A program made the position numbers and the translations under genes. DNA of 64,000 nt. Source: JAIESQ01 sp964495375. GTDB lineage: Bacteria > Planctomycetota > Planctomycetia > Pirellulales > JAEUIK01. The notes under the pieces were generated by a model. That model made no database searches, was not told the DNA's origin, and was given only the letters and a program-made list of their open reading frames with translations. Every line of letters begins with the position of its first letter. The stretch's first letter is position 1. This document shows positions 15,216-24,570 of this stretch, piece after piece. The stretch spans positions 1 through 64,000 of the forward strand of contig CAZBWM010000026.1 of the NCBI GenBank assembly GCA_964495375.1, in the 5' to 3' direction.

Positions 15216-18200
15216 ATGCTCAAAGCGCTCGAACTCGTCGGCTTCAAAAGCTTCGCCGATAAGACTCGGTTCGAGTTTCCTGCCGGCATCACGGCCATCG
15301 TCGGCCCCAACGGCTCGGGCAAGTCGAATGTCGTTGACGCCATCAAGTGGGTGCTCGGCGAGCAAAGCGTTAAGACCCTGCGCGGCAAGGAGATGGTCGA
15401 CGTCATCTTCAATGGGTCGGGTTCGCGACCACCGCTGAATTCCGCCGAAACGACGCTCGTCTTCGATAACTCCGACGGCCTGCTGCCAATTGACACACCC
15501 GAGGTGCACATTGGCCGGCGCGTCTATCGCAGCGGCGAAGGTGAGTACCTCATCAACCGCCAGCCCTGCCGACTGAAGGATGTGCGCGAGCTGTTCTCAG
15601 GCACCGGAGCGGCCACCGAAGCTTACAGCGTCATCGAGCAGGGCAAAGTCGACATTCTGCTGCAATCGTCGCCTCGCGATCGGCGAATCATTTTCGAAGA
15701 GGCGGCCGGCATCAGCCGCTTCAAAGCCAAGAAACTCGAATCGCTACGACGGCTCGAGCGCGTCGAGCAGAATTTGCTCCGCCTGGCCGACATCGTCGAA
15801 GAGGTCGAAAACCAGCTCCGACACGTCCGCAAGCAGGCCGCCAAGGCGCAGCGCTATCGCCAATACAGCGAGCGGTTGCAATCACTGCGCACGCATGTCG
15901 GCCTGACCGACTGGCGGCAGCTCGGCGCGCGGCTCGCCGCGCTGGAGACCGAACAAACGGCCCTGCGCGATGGTCTTACGCAGCGTCGCGAGGAAGCCCA
16001 GGCCGGCGAAGAGCGCTCGCGGAACATCGATGCCGAGCTGGCGGCCACGCTATCGACCACGCGCCAATGCGAAGCGACCCTGGCTGACAACCGCGAGCGC
16101 ACCGCCGCTCACGAGACCACGATCGAGCACGAGCACGCCCGACTGCGCGATCTCGAACAGGAACAAGCGCGGCACCGCGAGCAGTTCTTCACTCTGTCGG
16201 CGCGGGCGGGTGACTTGCGGCATCACTGGCACGAGACGGCCAATGTCGCGGCCACGGCCGAAACCGAACACTCGGCCTGTCAGCGGCAATGGCTCGACAC
16301 GCAAACGACCCTGCGCGAGCTCTCGCAACGGCTCGAGCAGGTACGTCGCGACAACGAGCGCCGCCGCCAGGCGCACATGGACTTGCTCAAGGCCGCCGCC
16401 GCCGCCGGTCAGGCGATCACCGCCCGGCAAGAGCAGTTGACGCACGCGGCCGCCAATCTCGAGCGCAGCCAGCAGGAACGAGTCACTTTCGACACACAGT
16501 GCCAGGCGATTGCCGTCGAGCGACAAACAGCCCAGCGCGAACTCGAGAAGCTGGTGCGCGACGAAGAACAATCCCAGCGTCGCCGTCAGGCCACCGAGCG
16601 CCAGTTGGCCGACGCGCGCCAACGGCTCGGCGCCGCGCTTGAGTCGCTAGCCGATACGCGCGCTCGCCAGCGCGGCATGACCGAACGCGCCACCTTGCTC
16701 GGCGAACTGATCGAGCGTTTCGAAGGGGTCGGCGTCGCAGGGCAGGAAGTTCTCTTGCGATCGCGCGAAGCCACTTCCGGCCCTTTGCAGCAAGTCAGCG
16801 GGCTGGTCGCCGATCTGGTGCACGTCAACGTCGAAATGGCGCCCTTGGTCGACCTGGCGCTCGGTCCGTTGGCCCAGCATCTCGTCGTCGCTGGAACCAT
16901 TCGCCCGATTATGGCCTGGCTCGAACAAGAGCGGCCGCAGTTGGCAGGCCGACTCGAACTGCTGCCGCTTGATCTCGAACGTCCGCCGCTCTTGGTCGAT
17001 GAGCTCGATCTTACCGATCAGCCGGGCGTGCTCGGCCGGGCCGATCGTTTCGTCGAGAGCGCCGCCGAACACTCCAACTTGGTGCGCCGGCTGTTGGACC
17101 GCACCTGGTTTGTCGATTCGCTCGATACGGCCCTCGGCCTGGCGACTTCGATCGGGCGTGGGCTGCAGTTTGTCACCTCCGCGGGGGACGTGATCACGGC
17201 CGACGGCGCGATCTCGGTCGGGCCGCGCGTGGCGGCTTCCGGTTTGGTTTCGCGGCGCAGCGAGCTGCGGGCCCTGCGCGAGCAACTTGCGACGCTGGAA
17301 ACCGAGATCGCTGCCGACGAAAAATCGCTCGAATTGCTCGAAGTCGAGCTCCGCGAACAGGAACAGCGGCTGGCCGCGCAAGTGGCCGAATTGGCCCAGG
17401 CACACGATCGACAAGCGGCGCAGCAGAGCCACGTCGCCCATCTCGATGCACGACGCGCGGAGCTGCTGGCCCAGCAAGAGGCCAGCTCGCGGCGCGAAGC
17501 GGCCGCCGCCGCGCAACAAGCCGCCGCCGGCACTGCCCTGGCCGCCGAGCGCGAAGCGCTACGGCGTATCGAAGAACATCTCGCCGATCGCGAAGCGCAG
17601 ATCGCCACGGCCAGTCGCGAGATCGACGACCTCGACGCCCGCCGGCAAACCGTGGCCGAGCAAACCACGGCCGTCCAGGTGCAATTGGCCAAGAGCGAAG
17701 AACGCCTGGCAAACTTGCGCCGTCAGCTCGATCAGTTGCGCGCCGATCAGGAAGAACGCACCCGGGCCTTGGCCGATCGCCACGAGCAGCTCGCTCGTTC
17801 GCTCGCCCGGGCGCGGCAAGCGGAAGCCAACATCCTGCGCTGCGAGAGCGTGCTGGCCGAACTTTACCTGGCGCGCGAAGCGCTGGTTGCCGAACAGGCC
17901 GGCCTCGCCACGCGCGCCACCGAATTGGCCGATGAGCGGGCCCAGGTCGCGCGGCACGTTCACCAACTGCGGGCTCAGGTGACCGAGCAGGAAGACGAGC
18001 TCCACCGCCGCGAATTGGCCGCCAGCGAACTACGGCTCGAACGCACCACGCTGGCTAGCCGCCTGCGAGAAGACTACGGCATCGAGCTGGCCGAACTGGC
18101 CGACGCGCCGGAGATCGACGCCGAGCGCGACGCGATCGAGGAGGAAATTGTCGACTTGCGTCGCAAGCTGGCCCAGCTCGGCGGCGTCAACCTCGAAGCG

Positions 18201-18875
18201 CTCGACGAGCTGACGGAGCTAGAGCGCCGTCACCAATCGCTGTCGGGGCAGCATCAAGACCTATCGAAGGCCAAGGGCGCGCTCGAACAGATCATCGGCC
18301 GCATCAATGCCGACAGCCGCCGATTGCTGGCCGAAACGCTGGAGACCGTTCGCGGCCACTTCCAGGGCCTGTTCCGTAAACTGTTCGGCGGTGGTCAGGC
18401 CGACATCGTGCTCGACCCCGAGGCCGACATTCTCGAAAGCGGTATCGAGATCATCGCCCGACCGCCAGGCAAAGAGCCGCGCAACATCTCGTTGTTGAGC
18501 GGCGGCGAGAAAACGCTCACTTGCGTGGCGCTGCTGCTGGCGATTTTCCGCAGCCGGCCCAGTCCGTTCTGCGTGCTCGACGAAGTCGACGCCGCGCTCG
18601 ACGAAGCGAACATCGAGCGGTTCACAGGAGTGCTGCGCGAGTTCTTGACCTGGACACAGTTCATCATCGTCTCGCACTCGAAGAAGACGATGACTTGCGC
18701 ACGTACGCTGTACGGTGTCACCATGCAGGAGTCGGGCGTGTCGAAGCGCGTGGCCGTGCGGTTCGACGACGTCAGCGAGACGGGGGAGATCCTCACTCCG
18801 CCGAACCGTGGCGACGAAGATGCCACCGCCGCGGCGGACACCGCCGACGATTCGGACGAAACCCAGGCGGCGTAG
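15216..18875 (+). CDS. smc: Chromosome segregation protein SMC
   Basis: A 1219-residue SMC ATPase that organises and condenses the chromosome. Walker A is GPNGSGKS at residues 30-37, after the family opening FKSFADKTRFEF. Long coiled coils rich in Glu, Arg, Gln and Ala (about 165-500 and 670-1010) flank a hinge around 500-660 that contains FEGVGVAGQEVLL. The C-terminal head has the ABC signature LLSGGEK near 1095 and Walker B CVLDEVDAALDEAN near 1121. Length fits bacterial SMC. ATG start is the only one that preserves the head N-terminus. A short acidic tail after the head (DEDATAAADTADDSDE) is an extra. ScpA and ScpB, its usual partners, are not in this window. Confidence 0.97.
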   Translation: MLKALELVGFKSFADKTRFEFPAGITAIVGPNGSGKSNVVDAIKWVLGEQSVKTLRGKEMVDVIFNGSGSRPPLNSAETTLVFDNSDGLLPIDTPEVHIGRRVYRSGEGEYLINRQPCRLKDVRELFSGTGAATEAYSVIEQGKVDILLQSSPRDRRIIFEEAAGISRFKAKKLESLRRLERVEQNLLRLADIVEEVENQLRHVRKQAAKAQRYRQYSERLQSLRTHVGLTDWRQLGARLAALETEQTALRDGLTQRREEAQAGEERSRNIDAELAATLSTTRQCEATLADNRERTAAHETTIEHEHARLRDLEQEQARHREQFFTLSARAGDLRHHWHETANVAATAETEHSACQRQWLDTQTTLRELSQRLEQVRRDNERRRQAHMDLLKAAAAAGQAITARQEQLTHAAANLERSQQERVTFDTQCQAIAVERQTAQRELEKLVRDEEQSQRRRQATERQLADARQRLGAALESLADTRARQRGMTERATLLGELIERFEGVGVAGQEVLLRSREATSGPLQQVSGLVADLVHVNVEMAPLVDLALGPLAQHLVVAGTIRPIMAWLEQERPQLAGRLELLPLDLERPPLLVDELDLTDQPGVLGRADRFVESAAEHSNLVRRLLDRTWFVDSLDTALGLATSIGRGLQFVTSAGDVITADGAISVGPRVAASGLVSRRSELRALREQLATLETEIAADEKSLELLEVELREQEQRLAAQVAELAQAHDRQAAQQSHVAHLDARRAELLAQQEASSRREAAAAAQQAAAGTALAAEREALRRIEEHLADREAQIATASREIDDLDARRQTVAEQTTAVQVQLAKSEERLANLRRQLDQLRADQEERTRALADRHEQLARSLARARQAEANILRCESVLAELYLAREALVAEQAGLATRATELADERAQVARHVHQLRAQVTEQEDELHRRELAASELRLERTTLASRLREDYGIELAELADAPEIDAERDAIEEEIVDLRRKLAQLGGVNLEALDELTELERRHQSLSGQHQDLSKAKGALEQIIGRINADSRRLLAETLETVRGHFQGLFRKLFGGGQADIVLDPEADILESGIEIIARPPGKEPRNISLLSGGEKTLTCVALLLAIFRSRPSPFCVLDEVDAALDEANIERFTGVLREFLTWTQFIIVSHSKKTMTCARTLYGVTMQESGVSKRVAVRFDDVSETGEILTPPNRGDEDATAAADTADDSDETQAA

Positions 18876-19076
18876 GCTGCTACCCGTTGGCGTGCTTTTC
18901 ACGAAGCTGAAGTGGGCGCCATTTCGCGCGCATTCGTGCACATGCATGGTGTCAAGATCATCGCGATCACTTGAAGTGCCTCAGTGGCCACGCTCGTCCC
19001 CCGGCAACGTGTGCCCATCGCAGGTGAAGGTCAGCTTCTTTCGTCAACGATGACACGCTGGAAGCAGGATAACCGT

Positions 19077-19568
19077 CTAGCTTCGAGAGTGGAGAGTTTG
19101 ATCGGAAAAGGGTCGATGACCCCAATACGATTTGAATTCACTCGCAGCAAAAATATCGTCACTCAGATTGATTAGTGTTGGGCCAAAAGAGCGCGGCGTA
19201 TACGCATCCGTCCATGCCAGAATTCTGCCGGACGAAAGCAAGAGCTCCACGCCTAGAATTTGGTCGGAGCAAAGAACTTCTTCAATTCGCTCTCCTTGGC
19301 CAAAATCCCCCTGGGTTGAATAGGTCGCAATGGCACTCTCTCGATCTAAGAGATCAATGCACGGCAACGGTTGTTGCGCCTCACAATCATCAACGTCGTC
19401 GAGCATAAACGCCAAATCGTTGTCGAGTCTTACGATCAGATGACAGACTCGGAGGTGTTGTCCAACCTCAAGCCAGGGAGTCTGCAAGACGTCTCGAATC
19501 GAGCGCCCAACAATATCGTCGCGACCTAATAGCTGCACGGTCGTTTCACATTCTCTTGGTGAACGCAT
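19077..19568 (-). CDS. Hypothetical protein, 163 residues
   Basis: The frame starts at ATG 19568, only 8 bp after the stop of the epimerase gene, so it is probably the last gene of that operon. The longer frame extending upstream of this ATG overlaps the epimerase antisense-like and was not accepted. The protein starts MRSPRECETTVQLLGRDD, has no signal peptide or membrane segment, and alternates hydrophobic strands with turns (HLIVRLDNDLAFMLDDVDD, GVELLLSSGRILAWTD), suggesting a small alpha/beta fold. Codon use is less GC-rich at third positions than in neighbours, which fits a recently acquired or weakly constrained gene. Not recognised; no function is proposed. Confidence 0.6.
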   Translation of the reverse strand: MRSPRECETTVQLLGRDDIVGRSIRDVLQTPWLEVGQHLRVCHLIVRLDNDLAFMLDDVDDCEAQQPLPCIDLLDRESAIATYSTQGDFGQGERIEEVLCSDQILGVELLLSSGRILAWTDAYTPRSFGPTLINLSDDIFAASEFKSYWGHRPFSDQTLHSRS

Positions 19569-19576
19569 GGGTTGCG

Positions 19577-20416
19577 CTACGCCATCCCCTGCTTCATGAA
19601 CTTCAGGGCGTCGGCCGCCAACTGCTCTTCGGTGTCGTACATCCGCCGCCAGATCTTGGTCGCCGCCGCGATCGCCGGTAGCGCCAGGCCGAACGCTTCG
19701 ACCGTCAGCCAACCGTCGTACTTCACTTCTTTGAGCGTGGCGAACGTCGCCGGCCAATCGACGAGCCCCTTGCCCGGCGTGCTGCGGTCGTTCTCCGAAA
19801 TGTGCACGTGCGCCAACTGCGGGGCCGCCGTGCGGATGGCGGCCGGCACGTTCTTCTCCTCGATGTTGGCGTGGAACGTGTCGTACATCATCCGGCAGCT
19901 CGGGTGATTCACTTCGCGGACGAATCGCGACGTGTCGACCGCCGAATTCAAGAGGTAGCACTCGAAGCGATTCAGGTACTCGACCGCCAACGTCACGTGG
20001 CATCGCGCGGCGTGCTCGGCGACTTCCCGCATGCTGTCGACGGCGGCCTTCCATTCGTCGGCTGTCGGCCCCGCGCCGCTGAAGAAGCCCAGCGCCGAGT
20101 GATAGGGCCCCACCAGCACGCCGATGCCTGCCGCCTGGCAGCAATCGATCGCCTGCTTGTTGGCGGCCACGCCGGCTGCCCGCACCTTGGCGTCGAGGCT
20201 GGCCGGGTTGTTTTCCACACCGCGGATGGTGACGGCCGTGCGCTCGAGCCCCAGTTGATCGAACCGTTTGCCCCACTTGCCACAAGCATCAACGTCGTAG
20301 GCGAACAGCGGCAGCTCGACCCCGTCGTAGCCCATCCGCTTCAGGCTTTCGAGCGTCGGCAAATGCGACTCGCTGAGCGAATCGGTCCACAACAGCAGGT
20401 TCATTCCATACTTCAT
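19577..20416 (-). CDS. Sugar phosphate isomerase/epimerase, tagatose 3-epimerase type
   Basis: A 279-residue TIM-barrel enzyme of the ketose 3-epimerase group. Four metal ligands can be placed by pattern: Glu146 in LAVEYLNRFE, Asp179 in MMYDTFHAN, His205 in LAHVHISEND and Glu240 in LTVEAFG; their spacing equals that of the D-tagatose/D-psicose 3-epimerases with a constant six-residue shift. Glu and Arg near RSTPGKG bind substrate in relatives. The start codon overlaps the stop of the upstream gene by 4 bp, so the pair is an operon. Planctomycete genomes carry many such barrels, often in carbohydrate catabolism or inositol-type pathways, so the sugar cannot be named. Confidence 0.88.
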   Translation of the reverse strand: MKYGMNLLLWTDSLSESHLPTLESLKRMGYDGVELPLFAYDVDACGKWGKRFDQLGLERTAVTIRGVENNPASLDAKVRAAGVAANKQAIDCCQAAGIGVLVGPYHSALGFFSGAGPTADEWKAAVDSMREVAEHAARCHVTLAVEYLNRFECYLLNSAVDTSRFVREVNHPSCRMMYDTFHANIEEKNVPAAIRTAAPQLAHVHISENDRSTPGKGLVDWPATFATLKEVKYDGWLTVEAFGLALPAIAAATKIWRRMYDTEEQLAADALKFMKQGMA

Positions 20417-21129
20417 CGCTTGTTCTCCGCTTTATTCATCGCTGCGCCAGTCGCGTCTTGCAGCCGAATCACAGTCGCCTCGCGCGGCCGCGTCAACAGC
20501 TCGGTTCGCCGCTCATAGACCCACGGTCGGGCTTGGGCAATCGCACTGGCAAATTCGTCGGGCAGTGTCGCCAACCCCACGCGCCTTAATACTTGATTCA
20601 ATCGCCAGCACAGTTTGGCATCGGCCGAGTAGTCCGACAAGAACCGCTCACGCAGAAAGAGCGGAATCAGCCTCGCCAGCCTCTCGGTCGGCCGGCTGGC
20701 CATGCGATTGACCGCCGCCTGGATCAGTTCCGGATCGACCTCGCCCAGCGCCTGGTAGTAGCGCTGGATCAAGCCGGGCACTTCGGCGGCCAGCGACGCG
20801 TCGAGCAACAGTTCGACCAGCACATGCCCAAGAAAATGGGGGCGGAAACCGGCGTCCGGCGGCAAGGCGTCGCGCACCAGCACGGTCAGCCGCCAGTGCA
20901 GCTCAGTGAACGCATCGGACCGGTGAAACCAGTCGTCGTCGGCATGATGTTGCATCACGCCTGCGGCAATGGCGGCCACGCGCGGGTCGGCATCGGCCAC
21001 GTGCGGCTCCGCCTGGCGGCTCCGCACGCGCACGCGCCGATCGACGACACCCAACCAGTCGGGCAGCGCCGTGCCGGCCGCAAAGTAAGGGTCGTGCAGA
21101 AAGTCGCAAGCATGCGCCAGGTAGTTCAT
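20413..21129 (-). CDS. Conserved hypothetical protein, ACP phosphodiesterase (AcpH/DUF479)-like
   Basis: A 238-residue soluble, mostly helical protein. Its first residues, MNYLAHACDFLHDPYFAAGT, resemble the MNFLAHLxLA opening of the ACP phosphodiesterase AcpH family, and a His/Asp cluster follows (MQHHADDDWFHRSDAF, then FLGHVLVELLLD), which would fit an HD-like metal site. AcpH releases phosphopantetheine from acyl carrier protein. The similarity is limited to these features, so the reaction is tentative. ATG start at 21129; the stop overlaps the start of the epimerase gene by 4 bp. The gene is divergent from the PQQ propeller at 21337. Confidence 0.55.
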   Translation of the reverse strand: MNYLAHACDFLHDPYFAAGTALPDWLGVVDRRVRVRSRQAEPHVADADPRVAAIAAGVMQHHADDDWFHRSDAFTELHWRLTVLVRDALPPDAGFRPHFLGHVLVELLLDASLAAEVPGLIQRYYQALGEVDPELIQAAVNRMASRPTERLARLIPLFLRERFLSDYSADAKLCWRLNQVLRRVGLATLPDEFASAIAQARPWVYERRTELLTRPREATVIRLQDATGAAMNKAENKR

Positions 21130-21336
21130 CGTCTTCTAATGTAGCGGCTGCATCGCTCGGTTCCGAACGCGCCGAAATCGCACGTTGCGCCCTGGCATTT
21201 GCTTGCCTCGATTCGGAGTTTGAGCGACACTGTCGACATCCGCATACCTGCTCACTCTCCGCTTCCGCTACCTTCACACTCCGTTCCAATCTGGCCCCCG
21301 TTTGGTGACCTTGTGATTCACCCCAGTCGTTTCGCC

Positions 21337-22581
21337 ATGAAATCGGCGACCCTTGGCCTGGCCCTGGCATGTCTCTTAGTCGCCGCGCCCGAGCTTGCTC
21401 GTGCTCAGGAGTGGACCCGCTTCCGCGGCCCTAATGGTTCCGGAGTAAGCGAAGCGGCAAACATCCCGGCCACCTGGACCGATAAGGACTACAACTGGAA
21501 AGTCAAACTGCCCGGCATCGGTCATTCCAGCCCGGTGATCTGGAAGGACAAGGTCTTCCTGACCAGCGCCGACAACGATACCGCGCTGCGCCACGTGCTG
21601 GCCGTGAGCACCGCCAACGGCCACACGCTGTGGGAGCGCACCTACGCGTCGAGCACGCACACCAAGCACACGCTCAACAGCTTTGCCAGCCCGACGCCGA
21701 CGGTCGACGACGAGCGCGCGTACTTTGTCTGGTCGAGCCCCGAAGAGTACAGCGTGCGCGCCCTGACACACGACGGCCAGGAGGTCTGGCACCGCTCGCT
21801 AGGCCCATTTGTCAGCCAGCACAGCAGCGGCACCTCGCCGATCATCTTTGGCGACATGCTAATCCTCAACAACGATCAGGATGGCGTGAGTTTTCTCGTG
21901 GCACTCAACCGCCGCACCGGCGAGCCGGTCTGGCAAACGCCGCGCAACAGCACCGCCGTGGCCTACTCCACGCCGTGTGTCTATGAGCCGGCCGGCGCCC
22001 CGGCGGAGTTGATCTTTAACTCTGGCGCGCATGGCATCACCAGCATCGACCCCGCCAACGGCGCCAAGAATTGGGAGATTGGCGTCTTCGACAAGCGCTC
22101 GGTCAGCTCACCCGTGATTGCGGCGGGCTTGATTTTCGGCAGTTGCGGATCCGGCGGCGGTGGCAACTACGTCGTCGCGGTTCGTCCTGGCAAAGCCGAC
22201 GGCAGCGTGCAGCCCGAGATCGCCTACAAGGTGACCAAGTCGGCCCCCTATGTGCCAACGCTCGTGGCCAAAAACGATTTGGCCTTCTTGTGGAGCGAGC
22301 AGGGGGTGGTCACCTGCCTGGATGCTGATTCAGGCGATGTCCTTTGGCAGAAACGGGCTGGCGGCAATTACTACGGCTCGCCGATCTGCATCGCCGATCG
22401 CTTGTTTTGCATCTCGACTGATGGTGAAGTTGTGGTGCTGGCGGCTGCTCCCGAGTTTGCCGAGCTTGGCCGTAACCAGCTTGGCGAAGGGAGCCACAGC
22501 ACGCCGGCCGTGGCTGATGGCGTGCTCTACCTACGCACTTTCTCGCACTTGTTCTCGCTGGGGAAGAAGACCAGCGGCTGA
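21337..22581 (+). CDS. Secreted PQQ-like beta-propeller protein
   Basis: A 414-residue exported protein. The start was placed at ATG 21337 because it begins a clean Sec signal peptide (MKSATLGLALACLLVAAPEL, cleavage near ARAQ-EW); the frame is open upstream but those residues are polar. The mature part has the planctomycete opening EWTRFRGPNGSGVS and repeated blades with the pattern GHSSPVIWKDKVFLTS and YGSPICIADRLFCIST, each with a Trp- or Gly-rich turn. This fold resembles PQQ alcohol dehydrogenases and the BamB scaffold, but the calcium and PQQ ligands were not identified, so it may not be an enzyme. A similar protein is encoded at 30942-32312. It converges on the transhydrogenase gene. 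Confidence 0.87.
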   Translation: MKSATLGLALACLLVAAPELARAQEWTRFRGPNGSGVSEAANIPATWTDKDYNWKVKLPGIGHSSPVIWKDKVFLTSADNDTALRHVLAVSTANGHTLWERTYASSTHTKHTLNSFASPTPTVDDERAYFVWSSPEEYSVRALTHDGQEVWHRSLGPFVSQHSSGTSPIIFGDMLILNNDQDGVSFLVALNRRTGEPVWQTPRNSTAVAYSTPCVYEPAGAPAELIFNSGAHGITSIDPANGAKNWEIGVFDKRSVSSPVIAAGLIFGSCGSGGGGNYVVAVRPGKADGSVQPEIAYKVTKSAPYVPTLVAKNDLAFLWSEQGVVTCLDADSGDVLWQKRAGGNYYGSPICIADRLFCISTDGEVVVLAAAPEFAELGRNQLGEGSHSTPAVADGVLYLRTFSHLFSLGKKTSG

Positions 22582-22588
22582 ACGATTC

Positions 22589-22619
22589 GTTAGCCGCGGA
22601 GCTTGCTCCGCGCGCTAGC
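22589..22619. repeat. 31-bp REP-like palindrome family F, copy 1
   Basis: GTTAGCCGCGGAGC, TTG and CTCCGCGCGCTAGC form a strong hairpin (CGCGGAGC paired with GCTCCGCG). It lies 8 bp past one stop codon and 20 bp from the convergent one, so it may end transcription from both sides. Two more copies lie at 57300 and 57380. Confidence 0.8.
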
Positions 22620-22638
22620 TCGTTGGGCGCCGAGCACC

Positions 22639-23919
22639 TCACCAGATCGTCAGCGACTCTTCAAACAGCCGCGCGAGATCGTCTTCGCTGGCCGGGCGCG
22701 GTGAGAGCTTCGTCACCCGGTGCTGCGGCAGCGTACCGGCCACCAGCGCCGGAATATCGGCTCGCGTGTAACCCAGCGCCGCCAGTCCATTGGGGAGATT
22801 GAAGAACCGCATCATTCCGATCAGTCGATCGGCCAAGATCTGCCCGGCATCGTCCGGTTTGACTCGCGAAATGTCCGAACCTAGCGCCTCGGCCGCCTGC
22901 AGGTGCCTCTGGGGGCAAGCCGGCGCGGTGAATCGGAAGACGGCCGGCGCCGACAAGATCACCGACACGCCGTGCGGCACCATCGCGTGATCGACCTCGT
23001 ATCCCGGCGGGTGATACTTCTTCACGAGCCCCGAAATCGGATACGACATGCCGTGCGGCAGGTGAACTCCGGCGTTGCCGAAACCGATGCCAGCATAGGC
23101 CGCGGCCAGCAGCATTTGCCCGCGGGCCTCGTCGTCGCTGGGGTCGGAGACAGCCCGCGGCAGGTAGCTTGCCACCATCCGCAGGGCCGCCAGTGACCAC
23201 AGGTCGCTCACCGGGTTCGAGCCCTGATAGGCGGGCCGCAACAGCGGGCGCTCGGGCTTCGGCCGCGTGTCAAACGGGATCGCCGTGTACGACTCGATCG
23301 CATGACAGAGCACGTCGAAACCAGTCGCGATGGCCACGGCCGCTGGCAAGGTGCGCGTGTTGTCCGAGTCGACGATCCCCAGCGCGGGCCGCAACCGCCG
23401 ATGCGAGATGCCGGTCTTGGCCTTCATCTTCACGAAGTCGAAGATCGCGACGCCGGTCGTTTCGCTACCGGTGCCGGCTGTCGTCGGGATCGCGATCAGC
23501 GGCTTGAGCGGTCCCGGCACAGGCTTGCCGCGCCCGATCGGCGGATTCACGTAGTCGAGAAAGTCGGCCGGATACTTGGCATACAAGTTGGCGGCCTTCG
23601 CGGTGTCGATCGTGGAGCCGCCGCCGACGGCCACGTAGGCATCAAAATCGCCGGCTGCCGCCACGGCGATCGCCGCTGCAAACGACTCATCGGTAGGCTC
23701 GACACGCACCTGGTCGAACAGCACGTACTCGATCCGCTCGCGCTCGAGCGACTCCCGCACCGTGGCCACCGGCTGCAGCCGGGCCATCTGCGGATCGGTC
23801 ACCAGCAGCACACGCCGCGCGCCGTGGTCGGCCAGATCCATCCCCACTTCGCGCGTGGTCCCTTGCCCGAAACGGATGTTCGAAGTCGAAAGCTCAAAAG
23901 CGGTATCGCGGTCGGTCAT
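22639..23919 (-). CDS. Hydroxyacid-oxoacid transhydrogenase (iron-containing ADH, ADHFE1 type)
   Basis: A 426-residue group III iron alcohol dehydrogenase. It shares long stretches of pattern with the hydroxyacid-oxoacid transhydrogenase known from animal mitochondria: SNIRFGQGTTREVGMDL, VRVEPTDESF, FDAYVAVGGGSTIDT, PTTAGTGSETTGVAIFD, FDVLCHAIESYT, GIGFGNAGVHLPHGMSYP and TLPQHRVTKLSPRP. That enzyme oxidises 4-hydroxybutyrate while reducing 2-oxoglutarate. The GGGS motif binds NAD and His/Asp residues in the C-terminal half hold iron. ATG 23919 was chosen since 19 preceding residues of the open frame are unlike the family. It is divergent from the nucleotidyltransferase gene, 45 bp away. Confidence 0.9.
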   Translation of the reverse strand: MTDRDTAFELSTSNIRFGQGTTREVGMDLADHGARRVLLVTDPQMARLQPVATVRESLERERIEYVLFDQVRVEPTDESFAAAIAVAAAGDFDAYVAVGGGSTIDTAKAANLYAKYPADFLDYVNPPIGRGKPVPGPLKPLIAIPTTAGTGSETTGVAIFDFVKMKAKTGISHRRLRPALGIVDSDNTRTLPAAVAIATGFDVLCHAIESYTAIPFDTRPKPERPLLRPAYQGSNPVSDLWSLAALRMVASYLPRAVSDPSDDEARGQMLLAAAYAGIGFGNAGVHLPHGMSYPISGLVKKYHPPGYEVDHAMVPHGVSVILSAPAVFRFTAPACPQRHLQAAEALGSDISRVKPDDAGQILADRLIGMMRFFNLPNGLAALGYTRADIPALVAGTLPQHRVTKLSPRPASEDDLARLFEESLTIW

Positions 23920-23964
23920 AACAACTACTGTACTTTGTCTGGGTAGAAATGGGCTAGAATAGAA

Positions 23965-24558
23965 ATGATGAGCCAAGTCCCTTTGCAGCCGATCTCCTGG
24001 GAAAGAATGGTGCGTGCCGTGGAAAAGGTGCGGGAAAGGCTGCTGCGCGCCACGGATGCTCTCGACGCGGCGGGCGTCCCGTATGCCGTGGCCGGCGGCA
24101 ACGCCGTGGCTGCCTGGGTTTCGCGCGTCGACGAGACGGCCGTGCGCAACACGCGCGATGTCGATATCATTCTACGCCGCGACGACTTGGCGGCCGCGAC
24201 CACGGCGCTCGTGCAGGCGGGTTTCGTGCCGCGACACTCCGCTGGGCTCGATATGTTCTTGGACGGCCCGCAAGCTTCGGCGCGTGACGCATTACACGTG
24301 ATCTTTGCCCGTGAGAAGGTGCGTAGTGAGCACATCTTGGCGGCGCCCGACGTTGGCGAATCAGAACCGGCCGATCGCTTCCGCATCGTCACCCTGGAAG
24401 CCTTGGTCCGGATGAAGCTGACAGCGTTTCGGGACAAGGACCGCACTCATTTGCGCGACCTGATCGATGTTGGACTGGTCGACGAAAGCTGGCGCGAACA
24501 CTTGCCAGCCGATTTGTACTCGCGACTTCAGTCGATTCTGGAAACGCCCGACGGCTAA
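23965..24558 (+). CDS. Nucleotidyltransferase-fold protein
   Basis: A 197-residue protein with the signature of a minimal nucleotidyltransferase: VAGGNAVAAW near residue 45 followed by RNTRDVDIILRR near 65, where the two Asp residues would bind metal. Similar proteins occur as domain-of-unknown-function nucleotidyltransferases in planctomycetes and in toxin-like systems such as AbiEii. No second gene that could be an antitoxin overlaps it, so a toxin role is not supported here. Either ATG 23965 or ATG 23968 could be the start. The gene is divergent from the transhydrogenase and convergent with the membrane protein downstream. Confidence 0.75.
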   Translation: MMSQVPLQPISWERMVRAVEKVRERLLRATDALDAAGVPYAVAGGNAVAAWVSRVDETAVRNTRDVDIILRRDDLAAATTALVQAGFVPRHSAGLDMFLDGPQASARDALHVIFAREKVRSEHILAAPDVGESEPADRFRIVTLEALVRMKLTAFRDKDRTHLRDLIDVGLVDESWREHLPADLYSRLQSILETPDG

Positions 24559-24570
24559 CCGCGATGACAT

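Noticed and set aside
19569..20285. N-terminal two thirds of a 402-codon frame ending in the 163-residue hypothetical gene
   Set aside because: This part overlaps the epimerase gene on the same strand in another frame and reads as Arg/Gly-rich noise; only the piece after ATG 19568 looks coding.
23965..24558. Toxin-antitoxin pair with the nucleotidyltransferase as toxin
   Set aside because: No small overlapping partner gene is next to it; neighbours are a metabolic enzyme and an unrelated membrane protein.
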